The translations under genes were made by a program, and so were the position numbers. The notes beneath the pieces were generated by a model. That model was not told the DNA's origin and did no database searches. It was given only the letters and a program-made list of their open reading frames with translations. Shown one piece after another: positions 36,635 to 47,087 of a stretch of DNA of 64,000 bases. Position 1 is the stretch's first letter. Each line of letters opens with the position of its first letter. The stretch comes from Gonapodya prolifera JEL478 (lineage: Eukaryota; Monoblepharomycota; Monoblepharidomycetes; Monoblepharidales; Gonapodyaceae): the NCBI GenBank assembly GCA_001574975.1, contig KQ965817.1, positions 94,401 to 158,400 of the forward strand, in the 5' to 3' direction.

Positions 36635-37694
36635 TCACTTGTCCATGCCCAACTGAATTCATTGATCCAGTGACCGAACAAAGATTGGAAAATGCAAAAA
36701 TCAACATCAGTTGTTTTCGGAGTACGGTAATCCCCAAGAAACAATAACTCACGCCCTTGAAAATCGCGCCGAGACCGGTTGCGTTGACAAGCCCCTTGAG
36801 CAGCGAGTCCAGACCGAGACCGGAGAGAATTCGTCCGAGGAGGTTGAGGACTCCCCCGAGAACCATGCCGACGCCTCCGACGACTAAACAAGAAGTGGAC
36901 GGGCATATTAAAAAGGGCACATGCTTCTCGCGATAGGAGCAGAGCACACTCACTCTGAACAAGCGGTGTCGCCAACGCATCAAGAAGTGGGCTGAGGTTT
37001 TTCTTAGCCTTTGGGAATGACTCGAGCTTATCCTTTGCCCACTCGATCGTCCCGCCAACTTCCTGCACAAGCACGCGCAAGGCGGCCGCGAGTCTCTGCT
37101 CCTCGGGTGTCGCCGTGTGGTCTTGCGTGGCCTGCTTGGCGCGGTTCGCAACCTTGCCGTCGGGGTCGGCGCCCTTGATGGCTCCGAAGCATTGGTTGAG
37201 CTCCTTCTCCGCTTGTTCGAGGAGGGGCTTAACGGCTTCGATGAGCTGGGACGAGGGGACGGTGAGAGGGTCATGCATGAGAATTCACGTGGTGTTGACC
37301 ACCAACCTCGCGTCGGGGTGAAGAAACTCACTTCGTCTTCGCTGCGGTCCTCCTCCTTGGCGGCCATGAAGTTTTCAATGTGATTTCTGATCATTTTGCA
37401 GACGGGGACCAGTCTAGCGAGTACGCATACGCATCGTCACCATTTCGCAACCTTCCCCAAATCGACCTGGAGACCTCGCCGGCTTACTCACTTCTCACAC
37501 GCACCCTCGATAATCTCGCTCATCCGAGTTGCGATCTCCTTGTTGTGCTCCAGGTCCTCTTCTGTCTGTTCCTGCTTCTCCTTGGCCTTGTTCTTGTCAC
37601 CTTCTAGCGCATCGCCCTTCTCCTTGCCTAGTTCAGCATCACCCTTGGTTGTCTTGACGGTGGGAGCAGTGTTTGGGTCGACGTCCGAAAGCAT
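36635..37694 (-). CDS. DUF6987-like fungal protein
   Basis: Five exons (37694-37492, 37413-37332, 37245-36954, 36883-36753, 36652-36635) close to 241 aa; an in-frame ATG at 37,736 would add 14 residues. The N-terminus is a Lys/Glu-rich, LEA-like helix (KGDALEGDKNKAKEKQEQ). The middle holds the stretch LLEQAEKELNQCFGAIKGAD followed by TPEEQRLAAALRVLVQEVG. The C-terminus is a glycine-rich hydrophobic segment (VGGVGMVLGGVLNLLGRIL; GLGLDSLLKGLV) ending in GLGMDK. This resembles a fungal domain I recall as DUF6987; the name is from memory. The last exon is 18 nt. Function unknown; the glycine-rich segment could contact membrane. Confidence 0.75.
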
Positions 37695-39475
37695 GTTTGG
37701 GTGTGGCTTGGTATGGTTGCGTGGGCGGGGAAACATCGGGTAAAGTCCCAGTTTGTGACGTCAATGCACGCCGCGAACACCACTCCAAACCAACCTGTCA
37801 GTAATTCCATACATCACTGACTGTTTATTTCACCTTGGTTCAGCTGCCAAAATACACTGGTGGCTTTATTTCGTTGTCTATGATCAACTTTACGTTCGTC
37901 TTTACAAAATATTAAAATCTACATGACACAAAAACTTCCACTGGGATCCTCAAATCACCACATAACCCTGAATGATGACGTAGACGTTACAATATTGTAT
38001 GTCATAAACATGTTAAACAATCTTCTATCCCACTGAGTTTTGTATCTCACAATACCCCAGTGAAGCAGCAGACACCTCACCTCTTTGTTTTTGGAGTTGG
38101 TTTTGGTGTTGCTCTCTGTGACCTCAAACAAGTTCATCTCGGTTAGTGTTGTGCACTAGCCGAGCCGAGCCTTGACCAATTCGAGCCGGCTTGCCTCGAG
38201 TCGAGCCCGAAATGAAGCCGGCTCGCCTCGAGCAGGGTGTTGCCTCGGCTCGGGTCTGACCACCAAGCACGGCAAAACGATTGGTGTGACAGTTTGCCTA
38301 AATGTTGTCAAATGGTCCGAATCCTGATGTTTTGTTTGGCGACAGTGATCAACGAATATGGGACGACGTACCACTGTATGTCAGAAATGGTACTGCGTGC
38401 CGGCAGGGGGAATAGGTTATCGATTTGCCCACCGGATACTAATTTCATGAACGGGAACGGCCGTCCTGACATTAACGCGGAAGACGGGCGCCACATTCAT
38501 TGGTCACGTCAGCCAAAACATTTGAGCTTCGCACCGCCACACAACACTCGAAAGGTTAGGGTTTTGCTTCGCGGGAGTGCTATGGAGGCGGGGAGAGTGA
38601 GAGGCGCTGCGAGGTCAGGGGGGTCAGCCATTCGCGTTGGTGGCTGAGAGTGGGAAGAGGGGGGCGTGCGGGGGATCGGAAAAAACTCGGAATACAGGCA
38701 AACCTATGATAGTACTTCTACCCTCGAACGCTGTAAAATTCCGAAATTCATAGGGGATTCTTTGCGGGCGGAAACGCCGAGAAGTGCACGGACCAGTATC
38801 CCAGCATGTGGCGCAGCACGCCTGTTATCTCTGCGACTTTCCCCATTTGGGCAAAAAGGAACGCAGACAGGGCACACGACATCCGAGCAGCGAGACCGGG
38901 AAGCATTGGAAGGCGGGAGACAGGATAAGGTGAGCGTCGGAAAGAAGAGGACGAGGCGGAGGCGGAAGCAGGGCGGTGGCTGCGTGGTGACGCTGAGGGG
39001 ACGTCGGCAGGTCTGGCGAGATCCGGAGACGAGGAGGAGGGGAGAGAGGAGGGTGACGGCAGCGGAGGCGAGGAGGGAGAGGAGAGCGAAGGAGAAAAAG
39101 AGCGGGGCCGGATGTGGAGACAGCAACGGGTCGGGAGAGGATTGGTAGGGGGGATTCGGACCCGTGCACACCGGCATGGGAGACGGAGACGGAGACGTGG
39201 GAGTGTAGTGTAAGAAAGAGCGGATTTGCGTGTGGGAGAGGGGGAGGCGACCGGGTCTGGCGGGTGTCGGATGCTATTGTTGTTTGCCTGTCTCGCAGTC
39301 TGCCCGGACTTTCCTTCCAGGTTGCTCACACACTCTCATTAACTTTCCTTTCCGCCCTTCGCTCCCACCTTCCTCTCTTTGCCTCAACACCCCTTCCTCC
39401 ACTCTCCTCCCACCCAGTACACTAACACTCATCGGCCCCACACCTCCCGACGACCGACACTCCAGTACACAGACA
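37695..39475. other. Intergenic stretch with GAGCCG-rich palindromic block
   Basis: At about 38,150-38,260 a block rich in GAGCC and GGCTC motifs (for example TAGCCGAGCCGAGCC, GAGCCGGCT, CTCGAG) begins after TTAGTGTTGTGCAC. Such blocks occur at hAT-type transposon ends, but no matching second end was found. The rest (38,600-39,470) is purine-rich then pyrimidine-rich leader sequence of the MADS gene. Confidence 0.4.
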
Positions 39476-40718
39476 ATGTACTCCCCCATGGGAACTCAAT
39501 ACCACCCACAGGACCACCACCACCAACAACAACAGCAGGCGCTCTACGCCACGCCCACCTCTCCCCCGTACCCTGCCTCGATCTCACCGGCGGACTCGTC
39601 CATGTGCTCCCAACAACCCCACCACCACGCACCGCACACCACCACCCAAAACCACGCTTCCCACCCAAACTCCCACCCCCACACCACCGCGGCACCCGGT
39701 TCTGAAGACGACGAAGCCGACCCCGAAGCCGACCCCGAAGCCGACCCCGACCCGACCCAAGACGAGGACTTTGACGACGACGACCCGGCCGACCCAGACG
39801 CCGACCCTTCCCTGTCCGACGACGGCGTGTCCGAGGCCGACTCCGATTTCACGGCTCCCCCACGCGGGCGGGGGTCGGGTGGTGCGGGGGGTGGTGGGCA
39901 CGGGGGGGAGGGAAGGGAGGGAAAGGGAGCAGGAGGAGGGCAAGGAGGAACAGGGGGAAGAGGAGGCAAGAAAATGAACGGGAGGCGCAAGATCACGATC
40001 AGGTTCATTGAGGATCGGAATAAACGGCATATTACGTTTAGTAAGCGCAAGGCCGGGTTGATGAAGAAGGTGGGTTTTGCGTGTGATGGAGGTGGTGGTG
40101 TGTGTGAGGGCGAGCGAGTGGGCTCGCGGAGGAAGTGGGACTGTGTGTAGGGTATGTGGGATTCGCTCGGTTTCTGATTGTTGACGTTTCTTTGCTCTTC
40201 CACCACGCCTTGACTCGACTCGACTCGGCGGCTTCCCCCTTGTTCACCTCTACATTCGACTTCTTCACTTGACTTTCCTCCCTCACCACGTGTCTCGATT
40301 CCGTTCTTCACCGCGCCTCGACTCGACTCGACTCGACGTCCATCTCCACCTTCGTCACCCTCCTCTCACGCGGCACTCAACTCGCCCTTTTCCTCTCTCT
40401 CACCGCCAACCACCTCTCCCTCCATCTCATCTTGCTCCTGCCCATGCATCGTGCATCGTCACCACCAACCTCCCCCACACACAGGCCTACGAACTATCCA
40501 CCCTCACCGGAACACAAGTCCTCCTCCTCGTCGCGTCGGAAACCGGGCACGTGTACACATTCGCCACGCATAAACTGCAAGCGCTCATTTCTCAACCTGA
40601 GGGCAAAAACCTCATCCAAACCTGTCTCAACGCACCCGACGAGGAGGGAGCGGAGGGACGGGGTGGTGGGGAAGGGAGTGGGGGCAGGAGGGAGGAGGCG
40701 GGTGGAGGAGGGGCGGGG

Positions 40719-40804
<86 letters not shown>

Positions 40805-42212
40805 GGAGGGGAAGGGGGCGGGGGAGGCCGCCCAAACATGCGGGGGTGGAGCGGAACGGGCTCGCGTCGGCGCAGGGACAAGGGTCTTCGAGCGCGAGTG
40901 GCCACGGGAGTGGGAGTGGGGCGGGCTCTCCGACGGGGGGCAAATCGACTCCCGCCTCCAAACCCACCACAACCGTCTCCGCGCCCCAAATGCACACGCA
41001 AATCCACCTCAAATCCGAACCCCGCGACACAACCACACCCTCTGGCACGCGCAGGTCAGGTCGTAAACCCGTCCCCGTACGCGCGGGACCGTTGACGGAT
41101 GACGCGTCGAGCGACGGGGAGCGGGACGGTGAGGAGGAGGACAGTTATGTGGATGGTGGGGAGGGTGGGGAGAGCAGGGACGAAGAGGAAGAGGAACTTG
41201 TTCCCGCGCCGCCGCCACCCCCGCAGCAGCAGCAGCAGCAGCAGAGGAGGTTGAAAAGGAAGCATGCGGCGGATGAGAGTGAAGGACAGGGAGGAGGAGC
41301 ACAAGGACAGGGGCAGGGCAGCAGGTCGGTCAGTCAGAGGACGTCGGCGCAGCATGTGTCGGCCTCGGCTGGTGGGTCGCGGTCTCCGCCAGACGGGGAG
41401 TACGGACACGGACAGCATGCGCAAGCTCACACTGCATTACCGACCCCGCTCGGCACTCCCTCCGTTGAAAACCACGCGCACCTCCTTCCTCCGCCCGCCG
41501 ACCCGCCCCGTTCCGCCCCCGCACCAGCCCCCGCAACAGCAACCGCCTACTACGACCCCACAACAGGCCAGACCCACATGGCGCCCACCGCTGCAGCCGG
41601 GTACGCCTACCTCCCGCCCACGTCCACCCCCAGCGGGTACCAGCTGTCCTATTCATACCCCGGCGTCATGGCGGCTCCTTACTACGTCACGAACAACGGG
41701 CAAGCCTACGCGGTGTACAGCGGGGGTGTTGGTGGGATGGGTGTAGGCGGGATGGGTGTTGGAGGGATGAACGTGCAGGGCGGAATGGGCGTCATGGGAG
41801 GTATTATGCAAGGCGTGCAGGGGATGGCGAGTGTGGGCGGGCAGGCGGTGTATGTTGTGGGTGATGGGTCGGGGATGTAGTGAGTTTTCTTTTGTTGGGG
41901 GATGTGTTCGTTTGTGTGGTTTCTGACGTGATCTACCTGCCCTCACCGAACAATAGCAAACCCCAGTCCCCCGCCCTCACGACATCCGCACTCCCCCACT
42001 CGGTCGGACAAGTGCAGTACGGCTACATCGCGGCCGCGAGTCCCAACATCATGGCGCAGGAGCTCGTTGGGATGCAAGCTGCGGGCGCGCAGGGCGTGCA
42101 GGGTGTGATGGTCGCACAGGACCATCAGGGAGCAGTTGGGAATGGGGACGGTCAGGAGGTGGTGCATCAGCAGCATGGGAGCGGCGAGGTCAACGTGCAG
42201 GGGACGGCGTGA
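39476..42212 (+). CDS. SRF-type MADS-box transcription factor
   Basis: DNA-binding regulator, expected in the nucleus. Exon 1 (39476-40069) encodes a His/Gln-rich start, an acidic stretch of repeated EADPEADPEADP, a Gly-rich segment and the MADS box GRRKITIRFIEDRNKRHITF...SKRKAGLMKK. Exon 2 begins at 40,485 after a 415-nt intron and completes the box (AYELSTLTGTQVLLLVASET) with the SAM-like extension GHVYTFATHKLQALISQPEG. This matches type I SRF/MCM1-like proteins almost residue for residue. A G tract (40,715-40,803) follows, and the frame after it differs from the frame before. Downstream, a Gln/Pro/Gly-rich tail runs to 41,879, and exon 3 (41957-42212) ends it. About 750 aa if the tract is read through. 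The intron holds two near-copies of a (TCGAC)n element. Confidence 0.9.
40715..40803 (+). repeat. Near-pure G tract (polyglycine coding, frame-changing)
   Basis: Eighty-nine positions of G interrupted only by A at 40,721 and 40,751; the longest pure run is 52 G. It lies in exon 2 of the MADS gene, within a longer G/A-rich region. The reading frame entering it (codons starting at positions divisible by 3) is not the frame of the coherent C-terminal part, so the assembled length is off by one or two bases from an in-frame value. Confidence 0.95.
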
Positions 42213-42626
42213 TTTGGAGAGATGTTGCGTGTGGAAGGTGAAGGTCGAGCGAGCTGATCAGGAGCAGGAGGAGGAGAAAGCGGTGTCCCGGGCCGTTGGA
42301 GCAAAGTCTTGAAAAAGGTACCACAGATTGGGTGCTCGGTACGTACGGGACACCAAAAGGTGTGATTATGTTGACGACTGGCGCTGGAGCGCGGTCGTTG
42401 TTGGCCTACCAATTGTTTTTTGCAATTTTGCGTCGTCTGTTGTTTCCCCCTTTTGCCCAATCCCCATCCTCCCACCCCTCACCCCAACAACCAAACTCCA
42501 AACTCCAAACTCCAAAAGCCACAATCCCACTTTTCTGTTTGTGCGGGTAGCACACAAAGTTTAATGTAGATTTGCCATCTGTTCATATACATAATGTGTC
42601 AGTCTTTAGAAGCCTTGAAAACAGCA
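42213..42626. other. Short intergenic region between convergent MADS and 2OG-oxygenase genes
   Basis: 3' regions of both genes. It contains a small direct repeat of CCAAACTCCAAA units at 42,485-42,515. Nothing else seen. Confidence 0.4.
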
Positions 42627-43760
42627 CTAGTAATCCGGTACTTCATCCCTCGACCCGCTCTCGTTTGCATCGCCGCCTACCCGTTCCCACACTGCGCCGG
42701 GCATCTTGACAGGGTCGACGAGAGTGAACTTGGACGCGTCGAAGGACGGCAGTTGCCAGCAGGCGTAGGAAGGATCGTGTCGTTGGTACCACGTGTGCGA
42801 GGAGTGGGCGGGTGGGAAGGGCATTGACGCAGAGGGCTACGAGGGGTGTAAAAGAGGACCGCGCGAGTGGACACTTCGAGTACCGAGGGATTACTACATC
42901 ACTCACTCGTGCCCTTCCGTCGGGCAGGCAACACGGGCGCCTCACGCCCCCTTGATTCCGTCTCAGAAGGCGACCATGAACGACACGCGGCGAGCTGAAA
43001 AGGTCGGGTTTTCGGCGGAGGAAACGGGCGTTTCGTGGTTTGCCGGGGACGACACCTGCAGGAACGGCGATGTGGTGATTAGAAATACAAAGCATGGTGG
43101 GTACGAGTCGACAACGTACCGTGCAGCACGCCAGCGCGGAAGATTGTCACTCGACCAGGCGCAGGACCGACAGCAAAGGCCGAGTCCGCCAGCCCAGTCT
43201 TCGTCACGTCCTCAGACTCCTGCTTCCCTTTCGCCTTCTTGCCATTCTTCGCGATCGGTCGCAGCACCTGCTCCGTAACCACCGTCGGTCCACCCACGTT
43301 CCCATCGCTAAGCACCACAATCGCCATGCACGGAGGGTGCCTCGGTCCTCCACCCGGCCCAACACCTTCGTTCTCCGAGTCGAAGTGAAATTGGCGTCCC
43401 GACGTGTGTGGGCGACAGTGCGCCTAGAACTCAGCATGGGTGACGCGAGACGCTCTGGTGGGGAAGAGGTGAGGCGTGGAACAGCGTGGGCGGGAATTTA
43501 GAAGATTCAAGTGTGAAGTAATGGGCGCAAGTCGACAACGTAGGAGAAGTACCCGTTGGATTGGTGTTCGTAATACCTGTGTGCCGTCCAGAAGGTGCTG
43601 GATGGGCGGAACACGTCCCGGAGGTGAGTGAGGACGGCTGGGGGAAGGGAATTGTCGACGGCGCGTACGAGTGAGGTGGGGAACGACTGCTCTCTCCCTG
43701 GTTCTGCAAGAGCTGGATTGGCTTTATGGGAGAATTACAACGACACGAGAGACAATGAGA
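42627..43760 (-). pseudogene. 2-oxoglutarate/Fe(II) oxygenase-like gene, frame-broken
   Basis: Pieces on the minus strand follow the 2OG oxygenase order: FWTAHRYYEHQSNGYFSYVV (about 43,560), then HCRPHTSGRQFHFDSENEG with the iron-binding HxD (HFD), then MAIVVLSDGNVGGPTVVTE. PGRVTIFRAGVLH follows with the distal His, then RRVSFMVAF, and a C-terminal piece LPSFDASKFTLVDPVKMPGA ending at 42,627. Breaks: a TAG sits where a conserved Trp precedes AHCRPH (43,431-43,433 region), a one-base shift follows GVLHGVVPG, and a TGA stands where Trp should follow MVAF. Upstream exons could not be placed with confidence. It could be a live gene only if splicing avoids all three, which I could not arrange. Confidence 0.6.
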
Positions 43761-43924
43761 CGCGTGAAATGGTCGAAATGCTTTCGGATAATGGAGCAAT
43801 CCTGACATTGAATGACATCATGAAATGCAACTTTACTGGCGTGGACTGAAGTGGAGGTTTCTGTGGAAGGGGCTGACACAATCCGCAATTCTCTAGCTCA
43901 GCTTAGTTTAGAGTTTCAACTTAA

Positions 43925-44901
43925 CCCATTCACGACGGAGTAACCGCTCACGGTCCCCCACCGTACTTAAACTTGAATTAATTCTAGTGCCATGAATTAC
44001 GAGTGAATTCCTCTCAAATAAATTTCATTACTATCTTACCAACTAATCTAAGCGGTTTTGGTCCAGGTATGCTACCAACCGAGCGAGTTCGACCTGCTCT
44101 CTATGAGCCTCCCCTATCTCTCCATGACAGGACCGATGATAAAAACCGATGCACCGATCATGCTACAAGTCCCTTCACGTCTCTGCTGGCCGCAAGGGAC
44201 GGGTTGGGGTCTCGATGGAAGAATATGTTTCGACGATGACATCCAGTATTCCGCGAGCCGGATTCTATGAATCACTCGTCGAAACAGACGCACTCTCTGT
44301 TGAAAGTCTTTGCCGAGCTGCGAAGGTCGTCCCCGTGTGTCCAAAGGCTCAAATCAATGTGCCCGAGCTCCATCGCGTATCAGTCTTTGTCGGAAAAGCA
44401 GGAAGATGCAAAGAGAGGGGCGCCATGTCCGTCGTACCAGAGGCGATGGTGGTCTGAATGAAGCTTCGAGGCCTTTTTTTTCGTGAGGGCAGTGCCGAGA
44501 GCCCTCACAAGCGCATAAACCAATTGAAGCTAAGTTTTTAGAAGACTGGCCATCAGCACCGTGCGAGCATATATTCTTCGACCCCGCTCAGCCCTCCCCA
44601 CACCTACCAACGATTCCCTGATTTTTTGAGCAAGACCGATAGTACTGGCGATGCAGGAAATGAACTGCCGCATCGCAAATGCTGTCGTTATGCCCTTGCA
44701 GACAGACCCAAAGTCAGGGACCGCTGACGGTCCCCTACCTGCGATTTCGACCAATACCGCTCCAAAAATCACGGAAATCTACCGAAAAATACTTCTCATA
44801 CTATTCTTTCAGACACGTTTTTTTACTCAGTGGATTTACAACGTATTTCGTGCTGGGGAGGTCTTAATGTTGAGATGTCCCTAATCGCCGTCGTGAATGG
44901 A
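43925..44901. mobile_element. Non-autonomous piggyBac-like DNA transposon
   Basis: The element is flanked on both sides by TTAA (43,921-43,924 and 44,902-44,905). The ends are inverted: left CCCATTCACGACGG, right (read inwards) TCCATTCACGACGG, one mismatch at the first base. TTAA target duplications with CCC-starting ends are the piggyBac signature. Subterminal GGTCCC motifs appear near both ends, including a hairpin-capable GGGACCGCTGACGGTCCC at 44,716. No open frame inside resembles a transposase, so it would depend on one supplied elsewhere. Length 977 bp. Confidence 0.75.
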
Positions 44902-44972
44902 TTAAACGTTTCGTAAGGAGTGGGGAGTCTTGGTCCGACCACATCCACCACGTCACTTTCATTACCAACTCC

Positions 44973-46360
44973 ATGACGGGTAAGAAGCCCACCATAGGAA
45001 TCCTGGGTGCAGGATCATGTGGCCTCTACACCGGTGCGTGCTACCTCCCTCCAATCCGTCTCTTTAACTCATCGGAAGCATTTTCGAAACTCGAACTCCG
45101 ATCCATCGCTCGGAGGAATCCTCCTACAAAAGAGAGCAGGTACCCGTGTCATCTTCATAGGTCGCGAGAGACTCGGAAAGATTCTCAAGCAGCGAGGAGT
45201 TGTCGCAGAAGAGTTTGACGGAACTTTGGACCGATTGGAACCATCTGTAGGTAACTGCGGGCTGTTCCGGGGCCCTTCATCGTCCAACGTCTGAAAATAC
45301 CATCCATAAAGGAAATTGAGTACTTCACAACCGATGAAATCGACCGTATCCCCTTCCGCGACATGGACTGCCTCATCGTCACACTCAAATCCACCCAAAC
45401 CGCGGACGCCGCCCGCCTCATCGCCCCATGTCTCACCGCCACCAACCTCCCCGTGTTCTCCCTCCAAAACGGTGTCGAAAACCCGTCCATCCTGCGCTCA
45501 CTCCTTCCATCCACATGCCCCGTCTTGGGGGGAGTGTTTCCGTTCAACGTCGTCCCGGATCCGGAAGACCACATCCACTTTAGGCAGTGCACAAAAGGCG
45601 TTATTGTTGTGCAGAAGTCGGTGGATGGTACAACTGAGAGGCTCAAGGCGGTGCTCGAGGCGGCGACGCTGCCGACCACGATTTCCGAGGATATTGATGT
45701 CGACTTGCACGGGAAGCTGCTCATCAACCTTACCAACGCGTGAGCGGGCGTTGTTTATTGCTTCTGTGGTTCTGCAAAGTGACGGACCGTTGTAAATACC
45801 ACTAGGCTCGGAGCCCTTGCAAACATCCCAACTGCAGACCTTCTCAGAGACCCAACCCTTGCCACTGTCTATTCGACGTGCAGGAGCGAAGCCATCGCAG
45901 TATTTCAAGCTGCTGGTTTACGCTCCGATGCAGCGAAAGTTGCTGCGAGTGCTGGAAAGTCGACCTCAGGATCAGGAGCTGATGGCACGTTGAATGGAGG
46001 CGAAGTTCGGTCGAGCAATAAGGAAAATGAAGCGGGCGCCACGCAAGCAGCGGCGAAACTGATTCAAATTAGCGAGCATTCGCGGACGAGTATGGTACGT
46101 TCCTCTTTCCACGGAACCGAAGCCACCGTTCCCAGTTTTCGCAATCCACCTCACATGCCCTCACCCACCCTCCGCAGTTCACCGACTTCCAACTCGGTCG
46201 CCTCTGAAATCCGCTTCCTGAACGGGTACACATCACATATTATCTATTCGATGGGCTCTCATCCTCTTCCAATGTTCCTCGTCAGTGGCTTATAGCACGA
46301 AACAAAACCATTGCATCACATTTACCTGTTCCCAGTCATTCTCGCAAAATGGAGCGTGAG
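44973..46360 (+). CDS. 2-dehydropantoate 2-reductase-like (ketopantoate reductase) gene, 3' part disturbed
   Basis: NADPH-dependent reduction of ketopantoate in pantothenate/CoA synthesis, or a related reductase. Exons 44973-45033, 45116-45246, 45312-45739 and 45806-46094 are in phase. The Rossmann motif is GILGAGSCGLYTG. The middle carries CLIVTLKSTQT, FSLQNGVEN and VLGGVFPFNV, and the catalytic Lys/Asn helix region is DLHGKLLINLTNALGALANI. In the next exon FTDFQLGR and SEIRFLNGY lie in different frames (near 46,185), so one base is missing or extra. The C-terminal helix piece LPVPSHSRKMEREW ends at about 46,360. Beyond that the dispersed repeat begins. The gene may be dead or the assembly may carry an indel. 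Confidence 0.7.
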
Positions 46361-46529
46361 TGGATGGAACACCTTACAATGTCCGCAGCATCCTTCCACA
46401 CCACCATGATTACCGCTCGCTCGCGTCTCCTCTCCTGCAAGAGACATCATTTGGCTGAAGGGTTCAAGCTGAGCCGGTCTCTGTTCCGCGCTCGATGCCG
46501 GGCGCACTATGGCGTCCTCGGAGATGCTG

Positions 46530-46780
46530 CGCACTTGTCTGCGGGAGCGCTAGCGAGCAACGGGCGATAAGGACACTTCATCTTCTACAACCATCAAGAG
46601 GGTCCAGCTTCACTACTGGCGCGTAACTTATTACAATGTACTTAGACCTTTTGGCGCTGCTGCCGGTGGTAGGTTCTCTAACATCCTACTACTTACAATG
46701 ATCCACCGCCATAGAGGGCAGCGTAATATGGCACCGGTCAGAGAATCCCCCTGTGTGTCCGCTTGTCCGCCTGTCCGCTC
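46530..46780 (+). repeat. Dispersed repeat, copy 2 (inverted match to 1,372-1,622)
   Basis: This is the second copy of the 250-bp block described at 1,372. It lies directly downstream of the ketopantoate reductase gene and may have replaced its last exon. No target-site duplication was evident by eye. Confidence 0.8.
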
Positions 46781-47087
46781 TTTCCATCATCCGTTTATCC
46801 AATCACTCTCTTCGCCGAGTCCATACCCATATCCCGTCGCTCCTCGCTTCTCCCTCCTCAATTTCATGACTTAGAACTTGAGATCGGGCAGGCTTGGTAG
46901 TCTCGTGAAGACAGGAGCATGTTCTCGCTTTGAAAGACGAGCAATATGGAAGTCCCGGCCACCATCACTTTGCGGCTCTTCTTCTCTCCGAGGCGTGAAC
47001 AGGAGCAGAAGAAGTTGCAAATGATAAAACAAGTAGAAATAGAATTGCGTTTTTCCTTAACACAAATAACTCTTGAAAGGCGCCCTC
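46781..47087. other. Intergenic stretch
   Basis: Between the dispersed repeat and the WD40 stop. No gene or element recognised. Confidence 0.4.

Noticed and set aside
39544-40311. 255-codon minus-strand frame rich in Ser/Gly
   Set aside because: It mirrors the acidic and Gly-rich repeats of the MADS exon and shows no motif.
40494-41048. Proline-rich minus-strand frames across the G tract
   Set aside because: Any frame through a G tract is open as polyproline on the other strand; there is no independent support.
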